A DNA stretch of 64,000 nt from Marinilongibacter aquaticus (lineage in GTDB: Bacteria > Bacteroidota > Bacteroidia > Cytophagales > Spirosomataceae). The stretch's first letter is position 1. Each line of letters begins with the position of its first letter. The translations under genes were made by a program, and so were the position numbers. Where the stretch lies: assembly GCF_020149935.1 (NCBI RefSeq), contig NZ_CP083757.1:3125501-3189500 (forward strand), in the 5' to 3' direction. Below are positions 1 to 9,158 of the stretch, piece by piece. The notes under the pieces were generated by a model. The model was not told the origin of the DNA. It was given only the letters and a program-made list of their open reading frames with translations, and did no database searches.

Positions 1-390
1 TTCAAGGCCGATTACGCTCATGGCACCGTGGATGTCGAAAAAGAGGCCATCGTAAGGAGCATTGGCTTTCAGTAGAGTAATGGTTTCGGTGACCAGAGAA
101 TCGTAAGCCTCTTTGCTCACGGCTCCGCCAGGTATGGCTTTGCCCGTAAGTGTAGGCACCCATTCGGCTGCAGTACTCAGTGTAGAGTCTGGGGCGAAGA
201 AAGGGTAATTTTCCATGATTTCATCACCTCGACGAACATAGAAACTCTCTACCGTACTGACTGCCGGAGAAAAGGTGCTGGATTCAATGGCCAGTCCGGC
301 AATGGCGATTTTAGGCTTGCTTGCCGTTCCGGAATCGGAACAGGCCGAAAGGCCAATTATTGACAATAAAAAGAAAAGTAATTTTCGCAT
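1..390 (-). CDS. M81-family metallopeptidase (MlrC-like) lipoprotein, 3' part missing
   Basis: Only the first 130 residues are in the window; the gene runs off the left edge. The start ATG is at 390 and opens a lipoprotein signal: a charged MRK, a hydrophobic stretch and a lipobox ending LSAC with Cys17. The mature part has AIAGLAIESSTFSP and, near the edge, FFDIHGAM. These match the N-terminal motifs of the M81 (MlrC, DUF1485) family, where the D-x-H-G and E residues are expected zinc ligands. The archetype opens the cyclic peptide microcystin, but most family members have unknown substrates. It lies 77 bp after the GH29 gene on the same strand, so it is probably the last of a GMC-GH29-M81 transcription unit. 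Family assignment is fairly firm; substrate is unknown. Confidence 0.75.
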   Translation of the reverse strand, partial: MRKLLFFLLSIIGLSACSDSGTASKPKIAIAGLAIESSTFSPAVSTVESFYVRRGDEIMENYPFFAPDSTLSTAAEWVPTLTGKAIPGGAVSKEAYDSLVTETITLLKANAPYDGLFFDIHGAMSVIGLE

Positions 391-467
391 AAGGCAGATT
401 GAATATTTTCGAAGCAAATTAATTAAAAATTTTAATAATTTATATTCCAGTAAAATCCTCAATTGTA

Positions 468-2276
468 TTACTTCTGTTTTTCCAACCAAATCCACTGAAA
501 TTTCAATTTCTGCGAACTTATGTTTTTTGCGTCTAAGTGCAGGCTGTAAATTCCCGGAGCGGGTATTTTTATGCTTCCGATGGAATGGGAAAGGTAGCGG
601 TCGATGTGCCAATCTTGTAGAGGCTCGCCCACGGTTTGTCCTGTGAACTCGACCTGGTGGACCAAGCTTTGTTCGGCCATTTTAACCTTCATTTTCGAAT
701 TGCTTTCTATGTCGTCTTCAAAAGCATAGGAGAGGTCGATCCTGTATTTGCCTGCTTTGGGGATATACATTTGCCATGTGTATTGTTGGACCTCATTTAT
801 TTCCACATGCGGCGGGATCGTTTCAAATCTTGCAGCCGCTTTATCTTTGGCATCGCCCTCTTTTTCAAAGGCCAGTTGAGGCTTCAGTGAGAAGCCTCCG
901 AAGCTTGTTTCGGCAATCAGGGTATTGTCGACCGTGGGCTTCTTTTCGTATTCCAGCACGAGCACAGAAACGTACTTATCTGGAGCGGCAGGAAGTGTCA
1001 ATTCTGTGCGGAAATGCTGATGAATCACCTCTATTTTTTCATCGGGTTTTACCAAAAGGAAGGCCGCTTTCGGGGCTTCTTCGACGCCGCTCAAGATCAA
1101 CTTTTTGTTCAATGGCCAATTGTAGACGTGCAGGTAGAGCCTGAATTTACCCTCTTTTGTGCTTTTGCAGGTGATATCGCCCCATTCGTGGGTATCGGCT
1201 TTCAGGTCAAAAGCTTGAGCTCCGTAGATGGATTCGCCGTTGGCATCGAGCCATTCGCCCATCCGCGTCAGTCGATCTTCGATTTCGAAGGGTACATCGC
1301 CATTTGCTCTTGGGCCAATGTTGAGCATCATGTTGCCATTGAGGCTTACGTTTTTGATCAGATTTTTCAACAAAGCCGTGGTCGATTTCCATTGGGTTTC
1401 ATAAGCATTGTATCCCCATGAATGGGCAACGGTGGCCGGAGATTGCCAAGGATAATCCAGTTTGGTGTCGCCAAATTGGTTGTCGCCCAAAGTTCTGAAA
1501 TCCACGTCGGGATCTTCTTCAATGCTTAGGCCTAGCCGCGAGTTGATCAAGCAATTGGGTTGGTATTTCCGTATCAAAGCTTTGATTTGGAAAAGTTGTT
1601 TGGCTGTCACTACCGTTTTTTCGTGGCCCTCCCACATATCGAACCAAATGAGCCCGAGATCACCGTATTGGGTGAGCAATTCGGTCAGTTGGGGCACTAC
1701 TTTGTTTTGCCAATAACGATCGTAATCGGCTTCGCTCAATCCATAAATTTCCTTTTCATGACTCCATGAATTGGGGTTGTTCCAATCGATCCAATGCGAA
1801 TAGTACAAACCCATTTTCAGTCCGTGTTTTTTGCAGGCAGCGGCCAGTTCTTTGACAATGTCTCGGTGGCCCGGGCTGAGTTTGGTGATGTTGTAGTCAC
1901 TGGCTTGGCTGTTCCATAGGGCAAAGCCATCGTGGTGTTTGGCTGTGAGCGTAACATATTTCATGCCCGCCTTTTTGGCTAGAATTACCCACTTTTCAGG
2001 ATCGATGGAATCCCAGTCGAACCGGTTCAGGGCAGTAAGGTATTCTTTTGAATCAATTTGATTGCGGTATTTTACCCACTCTGCATAATCGTTGCCGTGT
2101 CGCAATTTTTCTCCTTTCCAAATGCCCTCAATGCCGCTGTATATGCCCCAATGGATGAACATTCCGAAGCGGTCGTCGACAAACCACTTGGCCCTTTCAT
2201 TGACCTGTGACTGGGCGAGAGCAGAATGGAACAGGTTCAGCATGAACATGCCCAAAAGAAGAAGTTTACGTTTCAT
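468..2276 (-). CDS. Alpha-L-fucosidase, GH29 family, secreted
   Basis: A 602-residue protein with a signal peptide (MKRK then a hydrophobic run ending HSALAQ). The GH29 barrel is complete: FGMFIHWGIYSG near residue 37, KHHDGFALW near 113 (the two His contact fucose in known structures), and LIWFDMWEG near 209, where Asp213 is the expected nucleophile. After about residue 440 there is an extra beta-rich region of some 150 residues that resembles a carbohydrate-binding sandwich. It should remove alpha-L-fucose, or a related sugar, from glycans in the periplasm or at the cell surface. The gene starts 8 bp after the GMC oxidoreductase stop, so the two are very likely co-transcribed. No type IX C-terminal sorting domain is evident. 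Confidence 0.85.
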   Translation of the reverse strand: MKRKLLLLGMFMLNLFHSALAQSQVNERAKWFVDDRFGMFIHWGIYSGIEGIWKGEKLRHGNDYAEWVKYRNQIDSKEYLTALNRFDWDSIDPEKWVILAKKAGMKYVTLTAKHHDGFALWNSQASDYNITKLSPGHRDIVKELAAACKKHGLKMGLYYSHWIDWNNPNSWSHEKEIYGLSEADYDRYWQNKVVPQLTELLTQYGDLGLIWFDMWEGHEKTVVTAKQLFQIKALIRKYQPNCLINSRLGLSIEEDPDVDFRTLGDNQFGDTKLDYPWQSPATVAHSWGYNAYETQWKSTTALLKNLIKNVSLNGNMMLNIGPRANGDVPFEIEDRLTRMGEWLDANGESIYGAQAFDLKADTHEWGDITCKSTKEGKFRLYLHVYNWPLNKKLILSGVEEAPKAAFLLVKPDEKIEVIHQHFRTELTLPAAPDKYVSVLVLEYEKKPTVDNTLIAETSFGGFSLKPQLAFEKEGDAKDKAAARFETIPPHVEINEVQQYTWQMYIPKAGKYRIDLSYAFEDDIESNSKMKVKMAEQSLVHQVEFTGQTVGEPLQDWHIDRYLSHSIGSIKIPAPGIYSLHLDAKNISSQKLKFQWIWLEKQK

Positions 2277-2284
2277 ATTCGATT

Positions 2285-3985
2285 TTATAGATTTTGTTTT
2301 TTGAGTTCAGAAATAGCGTGATCCACCGCCCGGGCCGTGAGGGCCATAAATGTGAGCGAGGGATTTTGGTGACCAAAGGAGCTCATGCAGGCTCCATCGG
2401 TGACGAATACATTCTGGCAGGTATGCACTTGGTTGAATCTGTTGAGAATGGAGTTTTTTGGGTCTTTGCCCATGCGGGCACCGCCCATTTCGTGAATATC
2501 GAGCCCCGGAGCCTGATGAGTGTCTATTTTGTTTATTTGTTTAAAGCCAGCTAATTCGAGCATTTGTTCCCCTTGCTCATGAAAATCCTGCATCATGTGC
2601 ATGTCGTTGTCATCGTAATGTACATGGATTGAAACCTGCGGCAAGCCGTATTTGTCTTGCTTTTCTGGGGCTAGGCTTATTTGGCAACTTTCTTTCGGAA
2701 TGGTTTCTCCTTGCATCATCATGTATACTGACCAAGGGCCGATTTCGCCGGATGCTTTTTTCAAAGCTTCGCCAAAGGGGGCTTCGTGGCCCACAGACCT
2801 TCCGGTGGAAAAGAAGGAAGAATAGCCGCCAAGGAAGCTGGATTCTTGTTTTTCTAGGTTTCGGAAATTGGGCACAATGACGGCGGTGGGCCGTCGGCCA
2901 TAGTAAAATTTATCGCCGAAACTGGGATGCAAGGCCGAGATCGTGCCCCTGTACATGTGAAAGCCAAGGTATTTGCCCAGCACACCACTGTCATTGCCCA
3001 GGCCATTCGGAAACCGTTTCGATTTGGAATTCAACAAAAGTGCATTGCTGTTTATGGTGGAGGCGTTCACGAAAATAATCTTCGCGTAAAATTCATGTGT
3101 TTCTCCTGTTTTTTGGTCGATAACCAATACGCCTTTGGCTTTTCCTTTTTGTTCGTCGTAGCGTATCGAGTGCACAATGCTGTGCGGCCGAAGCGTAAGG
3201 TTTCCTGTTTTTTGTGCCCAAGGTATTGTAGAAGAATTGGACGAAAAATAGGCACCGAAAGGGCAGCCCCGATAGCAAAGCACACGTGACTGGCATTGGC
3301 TTCGGCCTTGTTTTTCATGAATTTCTTTCACTTCTGTAAGGTGGGCACAGCGTCCGATAATGGCCGCTCTGTCGGCATAATTTTTGGCTATTGTCTCTTG
3401 AACATGCTTTTCGACACAGGTCATTTCGAAAGGTTTTAGAAATTCGCCATCGGGCATGCTGGGGTGTGCATCGCGATGGCCCGAAACGCCAATGAAGCGT
3501 TCGACTTTGCTGTACCATGGAGCCAATTCGTCGTACCGGATGGGCCATTCGATCCCGTAACCCCATTTGTGGGGATTCTCAAATTCATAAGGGCTCCACC
3601 TTTGTGTTTGGCGTCCCCAAGTAAGACTTTTTCCGCCTTCTTGATAACTCCGAATCCAATCAAAAGGCTTATCTTGTATGTAGGCTTGTTCTTCGTCAGG
3701 AAGAAAAAATTGTTTCGTGGCCTCGTCGTAGGCATAGCATTTGTTTGCTATCGGATTTTCGAGTCGATCTTGCCTTGTTTCTCGGCCACGGTGGGGGAGG
3801 TCCCAAGGGTTCGAAAAAGCGGTAGTGTAATCGGTGACGTGTTCCACGTTTCGTCCTCTTTCAAGCACAAGCGTTTTGAGTCCAGCATCGCAGAGTTCTT
3901 TAGCCGCCCAGCCGCCACTCATACCCGAGCCAACCACAATGGCATCGAAAGTCTGATTTTGAGAATGGTCTTGTTTTAGGTTCAT
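2285..3985 (-). CDS. GMC-family oxidoreductase (FAD-dependent sugar/alcohol dehydrogenase)
   Basis: The chosen start is the ATG at 3985, because the FAD-binding segment AIVVGSGMSGGWAAKEL follows directly; an upstream start would add 16 unrelated residues. The protein has 566 residues. Visible parts are the N-terminal Rossmann motif, the GGKSLTWGRQTQRW segment, a Cys-rich stretch around LCYRGCPFGAYFSS, and the C-terminal GMC domain with HEMGGARMG and SFGHQNPSLTFMALTARA, which carries the active-site His/Asn region. Relatives oxidise sugars or polyols, such as gluconate or glycosides at C3. No Tat signal or small gluconate-dehydrogenase subunit is adjacent. It is the first gene of the GMC-GH29-M81 unit and is divergent from another FAD oxidoreductase. 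Confidence 0.85.
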   Translation of the reverse strand: MNLKQDHSQNQTFDAIVVGSGMSGGWAAKELCDAGLKTLVLERGRNVEHVTDYTTAFSNPWDLPHRGRETRQDRLENPIANKCYAYDEATKQFFLPDEEQAYIQDKPFDWIRSYQEGGKSLTWGRQTQRWSPYEFENPHKWGYGIEWPIRYDELAPWYSKVERFIGVSGHRDAHPSMPDGEFLKPFEMTCVEKHVQETIAKNYADRAAIIGRCAHLTEVKEIHEKQGRSQCQSRVLCYRGCPFGAYFSSNSSTIPWAQKTGNLTLRPHSIVHSIRYDEQKGKAKGVLVIDQKTGETHEFYAKIIFVNASTINSNALLLNSKSKRFPNGLGNDSGVLGKYLGFHMYRGTISALHPSFGDKFYYGRRPTAVIVPNFRNLEKQESSFLGGYSSFFSTGRSVGHEAPFGEALKKASGEIGPWSVYMMMQGETIPKESCQISLAPEKQDKYGLPQVSIHVHYDDNDMHMMQDFHEQGEQMLELAGFKQINKIDTHQAPGLDIHEMGGARMGKDPKNSILNRFNQVHTCQNVFVTDGACMSSFGHQNPSLTFMALTARAVDHAISELKKQNL

Positions 3986-4024
3986 TTGGTTTGGGTTTGT
4001 CAAAGTGAAGCAAGAAGCCTTAAA

Positions 4025-4064
4025 TTTCCACAAAATTTAAAAGATTGCGTAATTTTAGCAGAAA
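4025..4064. promoter_or_regulatory. Possible overlapping divergent promoters
   Basis: On the plus strand TTTC at 4025-4028 and TAATTTTA at 4050-4057 are 21 bp apart. On the minus strand TTTC at 4064-4061 and TAAATTTT starting at 4039 are also 21 bp apart. Both resemble the Bacteroidota TTTG/TANNTTTG promoter pattern but neither is exact. They would drive the plus-strand FAD oxidoreductase and the minus-strand GMC unit and could not easily be used at once. Confidence 0.35.
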
Positions 4065-4090
4065 GCAATCCCCATATGACCGAAAAACAC

Positions 4091-5662
4091 ATGAAAAAAA
4101 TCAGAATTTGTCTTTTGCCTTTGCTCCTGTTGATGGGCTGTAAAAAACAAAAGGAAATACCCACATACGACGTCATTGTTTTTGGAGCAACCTCATCGGG
4201 CGTGATGACGGCAGTCAGTGCAAAATCATATGGGAAAAGTGTATTGATTCTCGAACCCTACAATCACCTTGGAGGCCTGAGCTCTGGTGGTTTGGGACAA
4301 ACGGATATCGGGCATAAGGATGCGATAACGGGATTGGCCCGTGAGTTTTATAAGAAAATCGGAGGGCATTACGGGCAAGACGAAAGGTGGACTTTTGAGC
4401 CTTCGGTCGCAAAAAGTATTTTTCAAGAATATCTGGATAAGTACAATATTCCGGTTGAATACGGCCAGAAACTTGTGGCTGTGGATAAGAAGAGGGGAAG
4501 AATAGAAGGTCTTACCGTAGAGAATGGCGAACGAAAACGGAGAGAATTCAAAGCGAAAATGTTTGTGGATTGCTCGTATGAAGGCGATTTAATGGCCCGA
4601 GCCGGTGTGGGGTATGTGATTGGAAGAGAAGATAACCGGGAATTTAACGAAACATGGGATGGCGTGCACGTGTTGGAGCACCACCAATTTCCAGAAGGCA
4701 TCGACCCGTATTTGTCAGAGGGCGATTCGACTTCAGGATTGCTTTGGGGGATTTTGTCTAAAAAATTGGCTGAATTGGGTTCAGGTGATGATCTTGTGCA
4801 AGCCTACAATTTTCGTTTATGCCTTACCGATAGTGTGGAGAACCGCTTGCCGATTGAAAGACCTGCGAACTATGATTCGACGCATTATGAGCTCCTGTGG
4901 AGGTACATTAGAAAAGCCCAGCCCAAGGAATTGAATTGGGCATTGATGCACATTCAACCGATGCCCAACGCAAAAACAGATATCAACAATTCTGGCCCTT
5001 TTTCTACCGATATGATTGGAGCCAATTACGACTACCCCGAGGCAGATTATAATGAGCGAGAGGCCATTATTCGAGCACACAAAAGCTATACTTTGGGCTT
5101 TTTGTATTTTTTGGGGCACGATCCCCGCGTGCCGAAACACCTACGAGAAGAAATGCTGAAATACGGATTGCCAAAAGATGAATATGTGGAGACGGACCAT
5201 TTTACACCTCAACTTTATGTTCGCGAAACGCGTCGCATGCGATCGGGATATGTAATGACCGAGCACAATTGCTGGGGAGAAGTGGTGGTCGATGATGGAA
5301 TCGGTATGGCGGCATATGCGATGGATTCGCACAATACGCAGCGGTTGGTTATCGACGGTATGGTGAAAAATGAAGGCGATGTGCAAAAGGGTTGGAATGT
5401 GATCAAGCCTTATCCGGTTTCGTTTCGGGCCATCGTGCCCAAAAAAGAAGAAGTGGAAAACCTGATTGTACCCGTATGCTTATCGGCGACGCACATTGCC
5501 TACGGTTCTATTCGCATGGAACCCGTTTTCATGGTTTTGGGCCAATCTGCCGGACTCATTGCTTCAATGGCTTTGGATAAGAAAGTGGCTGTACAGGATC
5601 TGGATGTGGCGAAAATCCAAAGCGAACTGAAAGCGAACCCTTTGGGTGGGCCTGCCAAATAA
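4091..5662 (+). CDS. FAD-dependent oxidoreductase, lipoprotein
   Basis: The start at 4091 gives a typical lipoprotein signal (MKKIRIC, then LLPLLLLMGC with Cys17). An in-frame ATG at 4076 is also possible. The protein has 523 residues. The FAD-binding Rossmann fold begins at once with YDVIVFGATSSGVMTA and ends its second strand at VLILEP; GGLSSGGLGQTDIG and the C-terminal GYVMTE/GSIRMEPVFMVLGQSAG segments fit the FAD_oxidored (PF12831) family. Members are common in polysaccharide-degrading Bacteroidota and Planctomycetota, and their substrates are largely unknown. The anchored, periplasm-facing position and its divergence from the GMC/GH29 unit suggest a role in sugar oxidation, but that is inference. 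Confidence 0.75.
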   Translation: MKKIRICLLPLLLLMGCKKQKEIPTYDVIVFGATSSGVMTAVSAKSYGKSVLILEPYNHLGGLSSGGLGQTDIGHKDAITGLAREFYKKIGGHYGQDERWTFEPSVAKSIFQEYLDKYNIPVEYGQKLVAVDKKRGRIEGLTVENGERKRREFKAKMFVDCSYEGDLMARAGVGYVIGREDNREFNETWDGVHVLEHHQFPEGIDPYLSEGDSTSGLLWGILSKKLAELGSGDDLVQAYNFRLCLTDSVENRLPIERPANYDSTHYELLWRYIRKAQPKELNWALMHIQPMPNAKTDINNSGPFSTDMIGANYDYPEADYNEREAIIRAHKSYTLGFLYFLGHDPRVPKHLREEMLKYGLPKDEYVETDHFTPQLYVRETRRMRSGYVMTEHNCWGEVVVDDGIGMAAYAMDSHNTQRLVIDGMVKNEGDVQKGWNVIKPYPVSFRAIVPKKEEVENLIVPVCLSATHIAYGSIRMEPVFMVLGQSAGLIASMALDKKVAVQDLDVAKIQSELKANPLGGPAK

Positions 5663-5691
5663 AAAAAGAGAGCCGATTGTGCTCGACTCTC
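5661..5691 (-). terminator. Rho-independent terminator of pyk
   Basis: A stem of nine positions with one mismatch (5668-5676 with 5683-5691) is followed on the minus strand by a run of seven T. It lies between the convergent ends of the FAD oxidoreductase and pyk and fits pyk best. Confidence 0.6.
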
Positions 5692-5715
5692 CTTCAATAT
5701 TACCCTATTGGGAAA

Positions 5716-7173
5716 TTACTTCACCTCACTCAAACGAACCGTATTCGTACGGTTATCGGCCTGAAGCGGTACACTAAGCGTATTGATGAACTTGTCACCT
5801 TTTTCAAGTTTTCCATTTTCAATCAAGAAATCTCTGGCTGCATCCACAAGGTTGGCTTCATGGTTATCTGGCATTTTTTCCGAAGAAAACACCTCAATGC
5901 CCGAATAAAGGCTCAATTGTGTCAAGAGCTTCGGATTCGAAGTGAAAATGTAGATATGGGCCTTCGGTCTGTGGTGCGAAAGACGAATGGCCGTATAGCC
6001 AGAAGAGGTATAGCCAATGACTGCTTTGGCGTCGAGGTCACGAGCCAATCGGCAGGCCATCATAATCACATTGTCGTTGTCTTTATCGTCCGACGCGTAA
6101 TCGGGCAATGTCACTCGCGTATGGTGTTTGAAGTACAAATCTTTTTCAGGAGCGTGCTTTTCTACCTCGCTTACGGTTTTCGCCATCGTTTCTACGGCCA
6201 AAACAGGATATTTACCGGCGGCAGACTCACCGCTTAGCATGACCGCATCCGCACCGTCGTACACGGCATTGGCTACGTCGCCAATTTCGGCCCGTGTGGC
6301 ACGCGGGTTGTCGATCATACTTTCGAGCATTTGGGTGGCCACGATAACAGGTTTGGCTGCAAGGTTGCATTTTCTCACCAATTCTTTTTGGATCAAAGGT
6401 ACCTCTTCGCCTGGCATTTCAACACCCAAATCGCCACGGGCTACCATGATGCCGTCTACGGCTTCAATGATCGAATCCATGTTTTTGATCGCTTCCGGCT
6501 TTTCGATTTTGGCGATCACTTTGGCAGTTGAGCCTTGCTCTTTTATGTAATTCTTGATTTTAAGAATTTCTTCCGCCGTACGCACAAAAGAAAGGGCAAT
6601 CCAATCGACATCGTATTGAAGGCCGAATTTCAAATCTTCCCAGTCTTTGTCGGTCACAGAAGGTTGAGAGATATTGGTGTTTGGTAGGTTTACGCCTTTC
6701 TTTTGCTTCAAAAGACCACCGTAAACCACTTCGGTGATTACTTCCTGCTTTTCGGTATCGACGGCCACAACTTTCACTTCTAGTTTTCCGTCGTCCATCA
6801 AGATTCGCTCGCCCACTTTCACATCTTGGTACATGCCTTTATACGGCGTACTCACGCGTTCGGCATTGCCCACGATGTCTTCGTTCGAAAATACGAACTT
6901 GTTTCCGGGGATAAGCTCCACGCCCTTGTTGCCGCCCTCCATTTCGCCCACGCGAATTTTCGGTCCTTGCAAATCTTGCAGGATGGCACATTTGAAATTA
7001 TGATCTTTATTGATTTTGCGAATTCTTTCTAAGCGGGCCAAGTGCTCGGCGTGATCGCCGTGCGAAAAGTTCAGACGGAAGACGTTCACTCCGGCCTGAG
7101 CCAATTTCAAAAGCATTTCTTCACTTTCAGAGGCAGGGCCAACGGTGGCTACAATCTTGGTTTTCTTATACAT
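5716..7173 (-). CDS. pyk: Pyruvate kinase
   Basis: A 485-residue protein that converts phosphoenolpyruvate and ADP to pyruvate and ATP, the last step of glycolysis. It begins TKIVATVGPAS and has RLNFSHGDHAEH near residue 34. The PK signature region IAKIEKPEAI is followed by MVARGDLGVEMP, which holds metal and substrate ligands, and then by VATQMLESM. The B domain lies between about 70 and 170. The C-terminal domain, with VIGYTSSGYTAIRLS, matches the usual allosteric domain. The length is normal and no extra PEP-utiliser domain is present. It is transcribed alone, divergent from leuA. Confidence 0.97.
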   Translation of the reverse strand: MYKKTKIVATVGPASESEEMLLKLAQAGVNVFRLNFSHGDHAEHLARLERIRKINKDHNFKCAILQDLQGPKIRVGEMEGGNKGVELIPGNKFVFSNEDIVGNAERVSTPYKGMYQDVKVGERILMDDGKLEVKVVAVDTEKQEVITEVVYGGLLKQKKGVNLPNTNISQPSVTDKDWEDLKFGLQYDVDWIALSFVRTAEEILKIKNYIKEQGSTAKVIAKIEKPEAIKNMDSIIEAVDGIMVARGDLGVEMPGEEVPLIQKELVRKCNLAAKPVIVATQMLESMIDNPRATRAEIGDVANAVYDGADAVMLSGESAAGKYPVLAVETMAKTVSEVEKHAPEKDLYFKHHTRVTLPDYASDDKDNDNVIMMACRLARDLDAKAVIGYTSSGYTAIRLSHHRPKAHIYIFTSNPKLLTQLSLYSGIEVFSSEKMPDNHEANLVDAARDFLIENGKLEKGDKFINTLSVPLQADNRTNTVRLSEVK

Positions 7174-7357
7174 AAACTGTTGTATATTTTTCGGTATCGA
7201 AATATTTCCGCGTAAAAATAGAAATTCTATGGCATTCTGCTAGAATAAAATCACAGGTTCCAACCGACAATATGGCATATTATTCCTATTTGTGCCCCGA
7301 ATTTCTTTCGTGATGACGATTCCTTTACATTTGAGAAATAAAAATAATTTAAAAATA

Positions 7358-8518
7358 ATGAGTAATCGCATCTACGTTTTTGATACTACACTAAGAGACG
7401 GTGAGCAAGTGCCTGGCTGTCAGTTGAATATTGACGAAAAAGTAATGATAGCCCAAAAACTGGACGAGCTCGGAGTAGATGTGATTGAAGCGGGTTTCCC
7501 GGTGTCCAGTCCTGGCGATTTCCGTTCGGTAGAAGCCGTGTGTCAGGTGGTGAAAAACGCTACAGTTTGCGGATTGACCCGAGCCGTGGAAAAAGACATT
7601 GAAATTGCCGCAGCAGCCTTGAAATCGGCCAAAAGAGGGCGTATCCATACTGGAATCGGAGCTTCGGATATCCATATTAAATATAAATTCAACAGTACAA
7701 GAGATGCTATTTTGGAGCGTGGGGTGAATGCTGTGAAATATGCCAAGCGTTTTGTGGAGGATGTAGAATTTTATGCTGAAGACGCAGGCAGAGCTGATTT
7801 GGAATTCTTGGCCAGATTGACCGAAGCTGTAATTGAGGCAGGAGCTACCGTAGTGAACCTTCCGGACACAACAGGTTATTTGTTGCCCACGGTGATGTAT
7901 GATCGTGTGAACTATTTGATGAACAATGTGCCGAATGTAGATAAGGCTATTTTGTCTATGCACAACCACAATGATTTGGGAATGGCTACCGCAAATACAA
8001 TTGCCGGCGTGCAAGCGGGTGCCCGACAAGTGGAGGTCACAATCAATGGAATTGGTGAGCGTGCAGGAAACACCTCTTTGGAAGAAGTGGCGATGACCTT
8101 GAAAGTGCACAAAGAATTGGATGCACACACCAATATAAAAAGTGAAAACCTGTATCCCTTGAGCCAACTGGTTTCCAGAACCATGCGTATGCCTGTGCAG
8201 CCCAATAAAGCTATTGTAGGCCGCAACGCTTTCGCACACTCTTCAGGAATTCACCAGGATGGATTCTTAAAACATGCCCACAATTATGAAATTATGACGC
8301 CGCAAGAGGTGGGTGTAGAGAAATCGGACATTGTATTGACGGCACGGAGCGGTCGCCATGCTTTGAAACACCGTCTGGAAATCTTGGGTTTTGTATTGAG
8401 TAAAGAAGAAGTGGACCTGACATACATTCGATTCTTGGATTTGGCCGATAAAATTAAGGAGGTGAATGACAAGGATTTAGTAAGTCTAATGAAAGAATTG
8501 GAAGTGACCGCAGAATAA
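7358..8518 (+). CDS. leuA: 2-isopropylmalate synthase, short form
   Basis: The ATG at 7358 is preferred because the DRE-TIM barrel motif [14 protein letters not shown] starts seven residues later. The protein has 386 residues. [13 protein letters not shown] near residue 200 gives the metal-binding histidines, [14 protein letters not shown] follows, and [15 protein letters not shown] marks the C-terminal linker region. It should condense acetyl-CoA with 2-oxoisovalerate to open leucine synthesis. The C-terminal leucine-sensing domain of long LeuA proteins is absent, as is usual for this Bacteroidota group. No leuBCD gene is adjacent, so citramalate synthase activity cannot be excluded from sequence alone. 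A strong terminator follows. Confidence 0.85.
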   Translation: MSNRIYVFDTTLRDGEQVPGCQLNIDEKVMIAQKLDELGVDVIEAGFPVSSPGDFRSVEAVCQVVKNATVCGLTRAVEKDIEIAAAALKSAKRGRIHTGIGASDIHIKYKFNSTRDAILERGVNAVKYAKRFVEDVEFYAEDAGRADLEFLARLTEAVIEAGATVVNLPDTTGYLLPTVMYDRVNYLMNNVPNVDKAILSMHNHNDLGMATANTIAGVQAGARQVEVTINGIGERAGNTSLEEVAMTLKVHKELDAHTNIKSENLYPLSQLVSRTMRMPVQPNKAIVGRNAFAHSSGIHQDGFLKHAHNYEIMTPQEVGVEKSDIVLTARSGRHALKHRLEILGFVLSKEEVDLTYIRFLDLADKIKEVNDKDLVSLMKELEVTAE

Positions 8519-8542
8519 AAAAACAAGGAATCTAACGAACGG

Positions 8543-8570
8543 GCGGTGTACTTTGTGCACCGCTTTTTTT
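8543..8570 (+). terminator. Terminator of leuA
   Basis: An 8-bp stem (8543-8550 with 8556-8563) and a 5-base loop are followed by seven T. The following methyltransferase start codon lies directly after the T run, which argues against the earlier in-frame start inside the hairpin. Confidence 0.85.
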
Positions 8571-9158
8571 ATGAAAATTATGGAAGATAAACCCAAAAAC
8601 AAGCCCCAAATTCTTGAAAAAATCATAAACAAGACAGAAGAACTGGGCTTTAATATGCCTTCGGATGTATGGGTGGGAAGCATGCTCAAAGCGTTGGTAA
8701 GTGCTAAACGCGGGGGACAGTTTCTAGAACTTGGTACCGGAACCGGCCTTTCACTGGCTTGGATACTCGAGGGAATTGACGCCGAATCGGAAGTGATCAG
8801 CATTGATTACGATCCGCAACTGATCGACTTGGTCAAGGGCTTTTTTCATGATGAGTCGCGTGTGAAACTGATGGCCCAAGATGGTGGAGAATGGATTTTG
8901 GCCAATCAAGACAAAAGGTTTGATTTAATTTTCGCGGACGCTTGGCCGGGTAAATATAGCCTTTTGGATGAAACTTTAGCCTTGCTTAAGCCCGGAGGGA
9001 TATACCTGATCGACGACATGAATCCGCAAGCCAATTGGCCTGAAGGGCATGCCGAAAAGGCTGTAAATTTATTGGCTCACTTGGAAGACCGCCGAGATTT
9101 GGAAATCGTAAAAATGAACTGGTCGACTGGTTTGGTTCTGGGCGTGAAAAAAGATTAA
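8571..9158 (+). CDS. O-methyltransferase-like SAM-dependent methyltransferase
   Basis: A protein of 195 residues from the ATG at 8571; an in-frame ATG at 8580 is equally possible. Earlier starts fall inside the leuA terminator hairpin. Motif I is FLELGTGTGLSLAWILEG, the acidic end of strand 2 is VISIDYDPQL, and motif IV region is LIFADAWPGKY followed by YLIDDM. This matches class I (Rossmann) methyltransferases of the O-methyltransferase group related to predicted caffeoyl-CoA-type enzymes. The substrate cannot be told. There is no signal peptide, so it is cytoplasmic. It is convergent with the MDR reductase, the two stops overlapping by four bases. Confidence 0.75.
   Translation: MKIMEDKPKNKPQILEKIINKTEELGFNMPSDVWVGSMLKALVSAKRGGQFLELGTGTGLSLAWILEGIDAESEVISIDYDPQLIDLVKGFFHDESRVKLMAQDGGEWILANQDKRFDLIFADAWPGKYSLLDETLALLKPGGIYLIDDMNPQANWPEGHAEKAVNLLAHLEDRRDLEIVKMNWSTGLVLGVKKD

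Noticed and set aside
275-646. Open frame on the plus strand over the M81 and GH29 genes
   Set aside because: It is antisense to well-supported genes and has no recognisable family.
7223-7250. ATTCTA/TAGAAT inverted repeat between pyk and leuA
   Set aside because: Arms are only 6 bp in AT-rich sequence and could be chance; no leader peptide or attenuator was seen.
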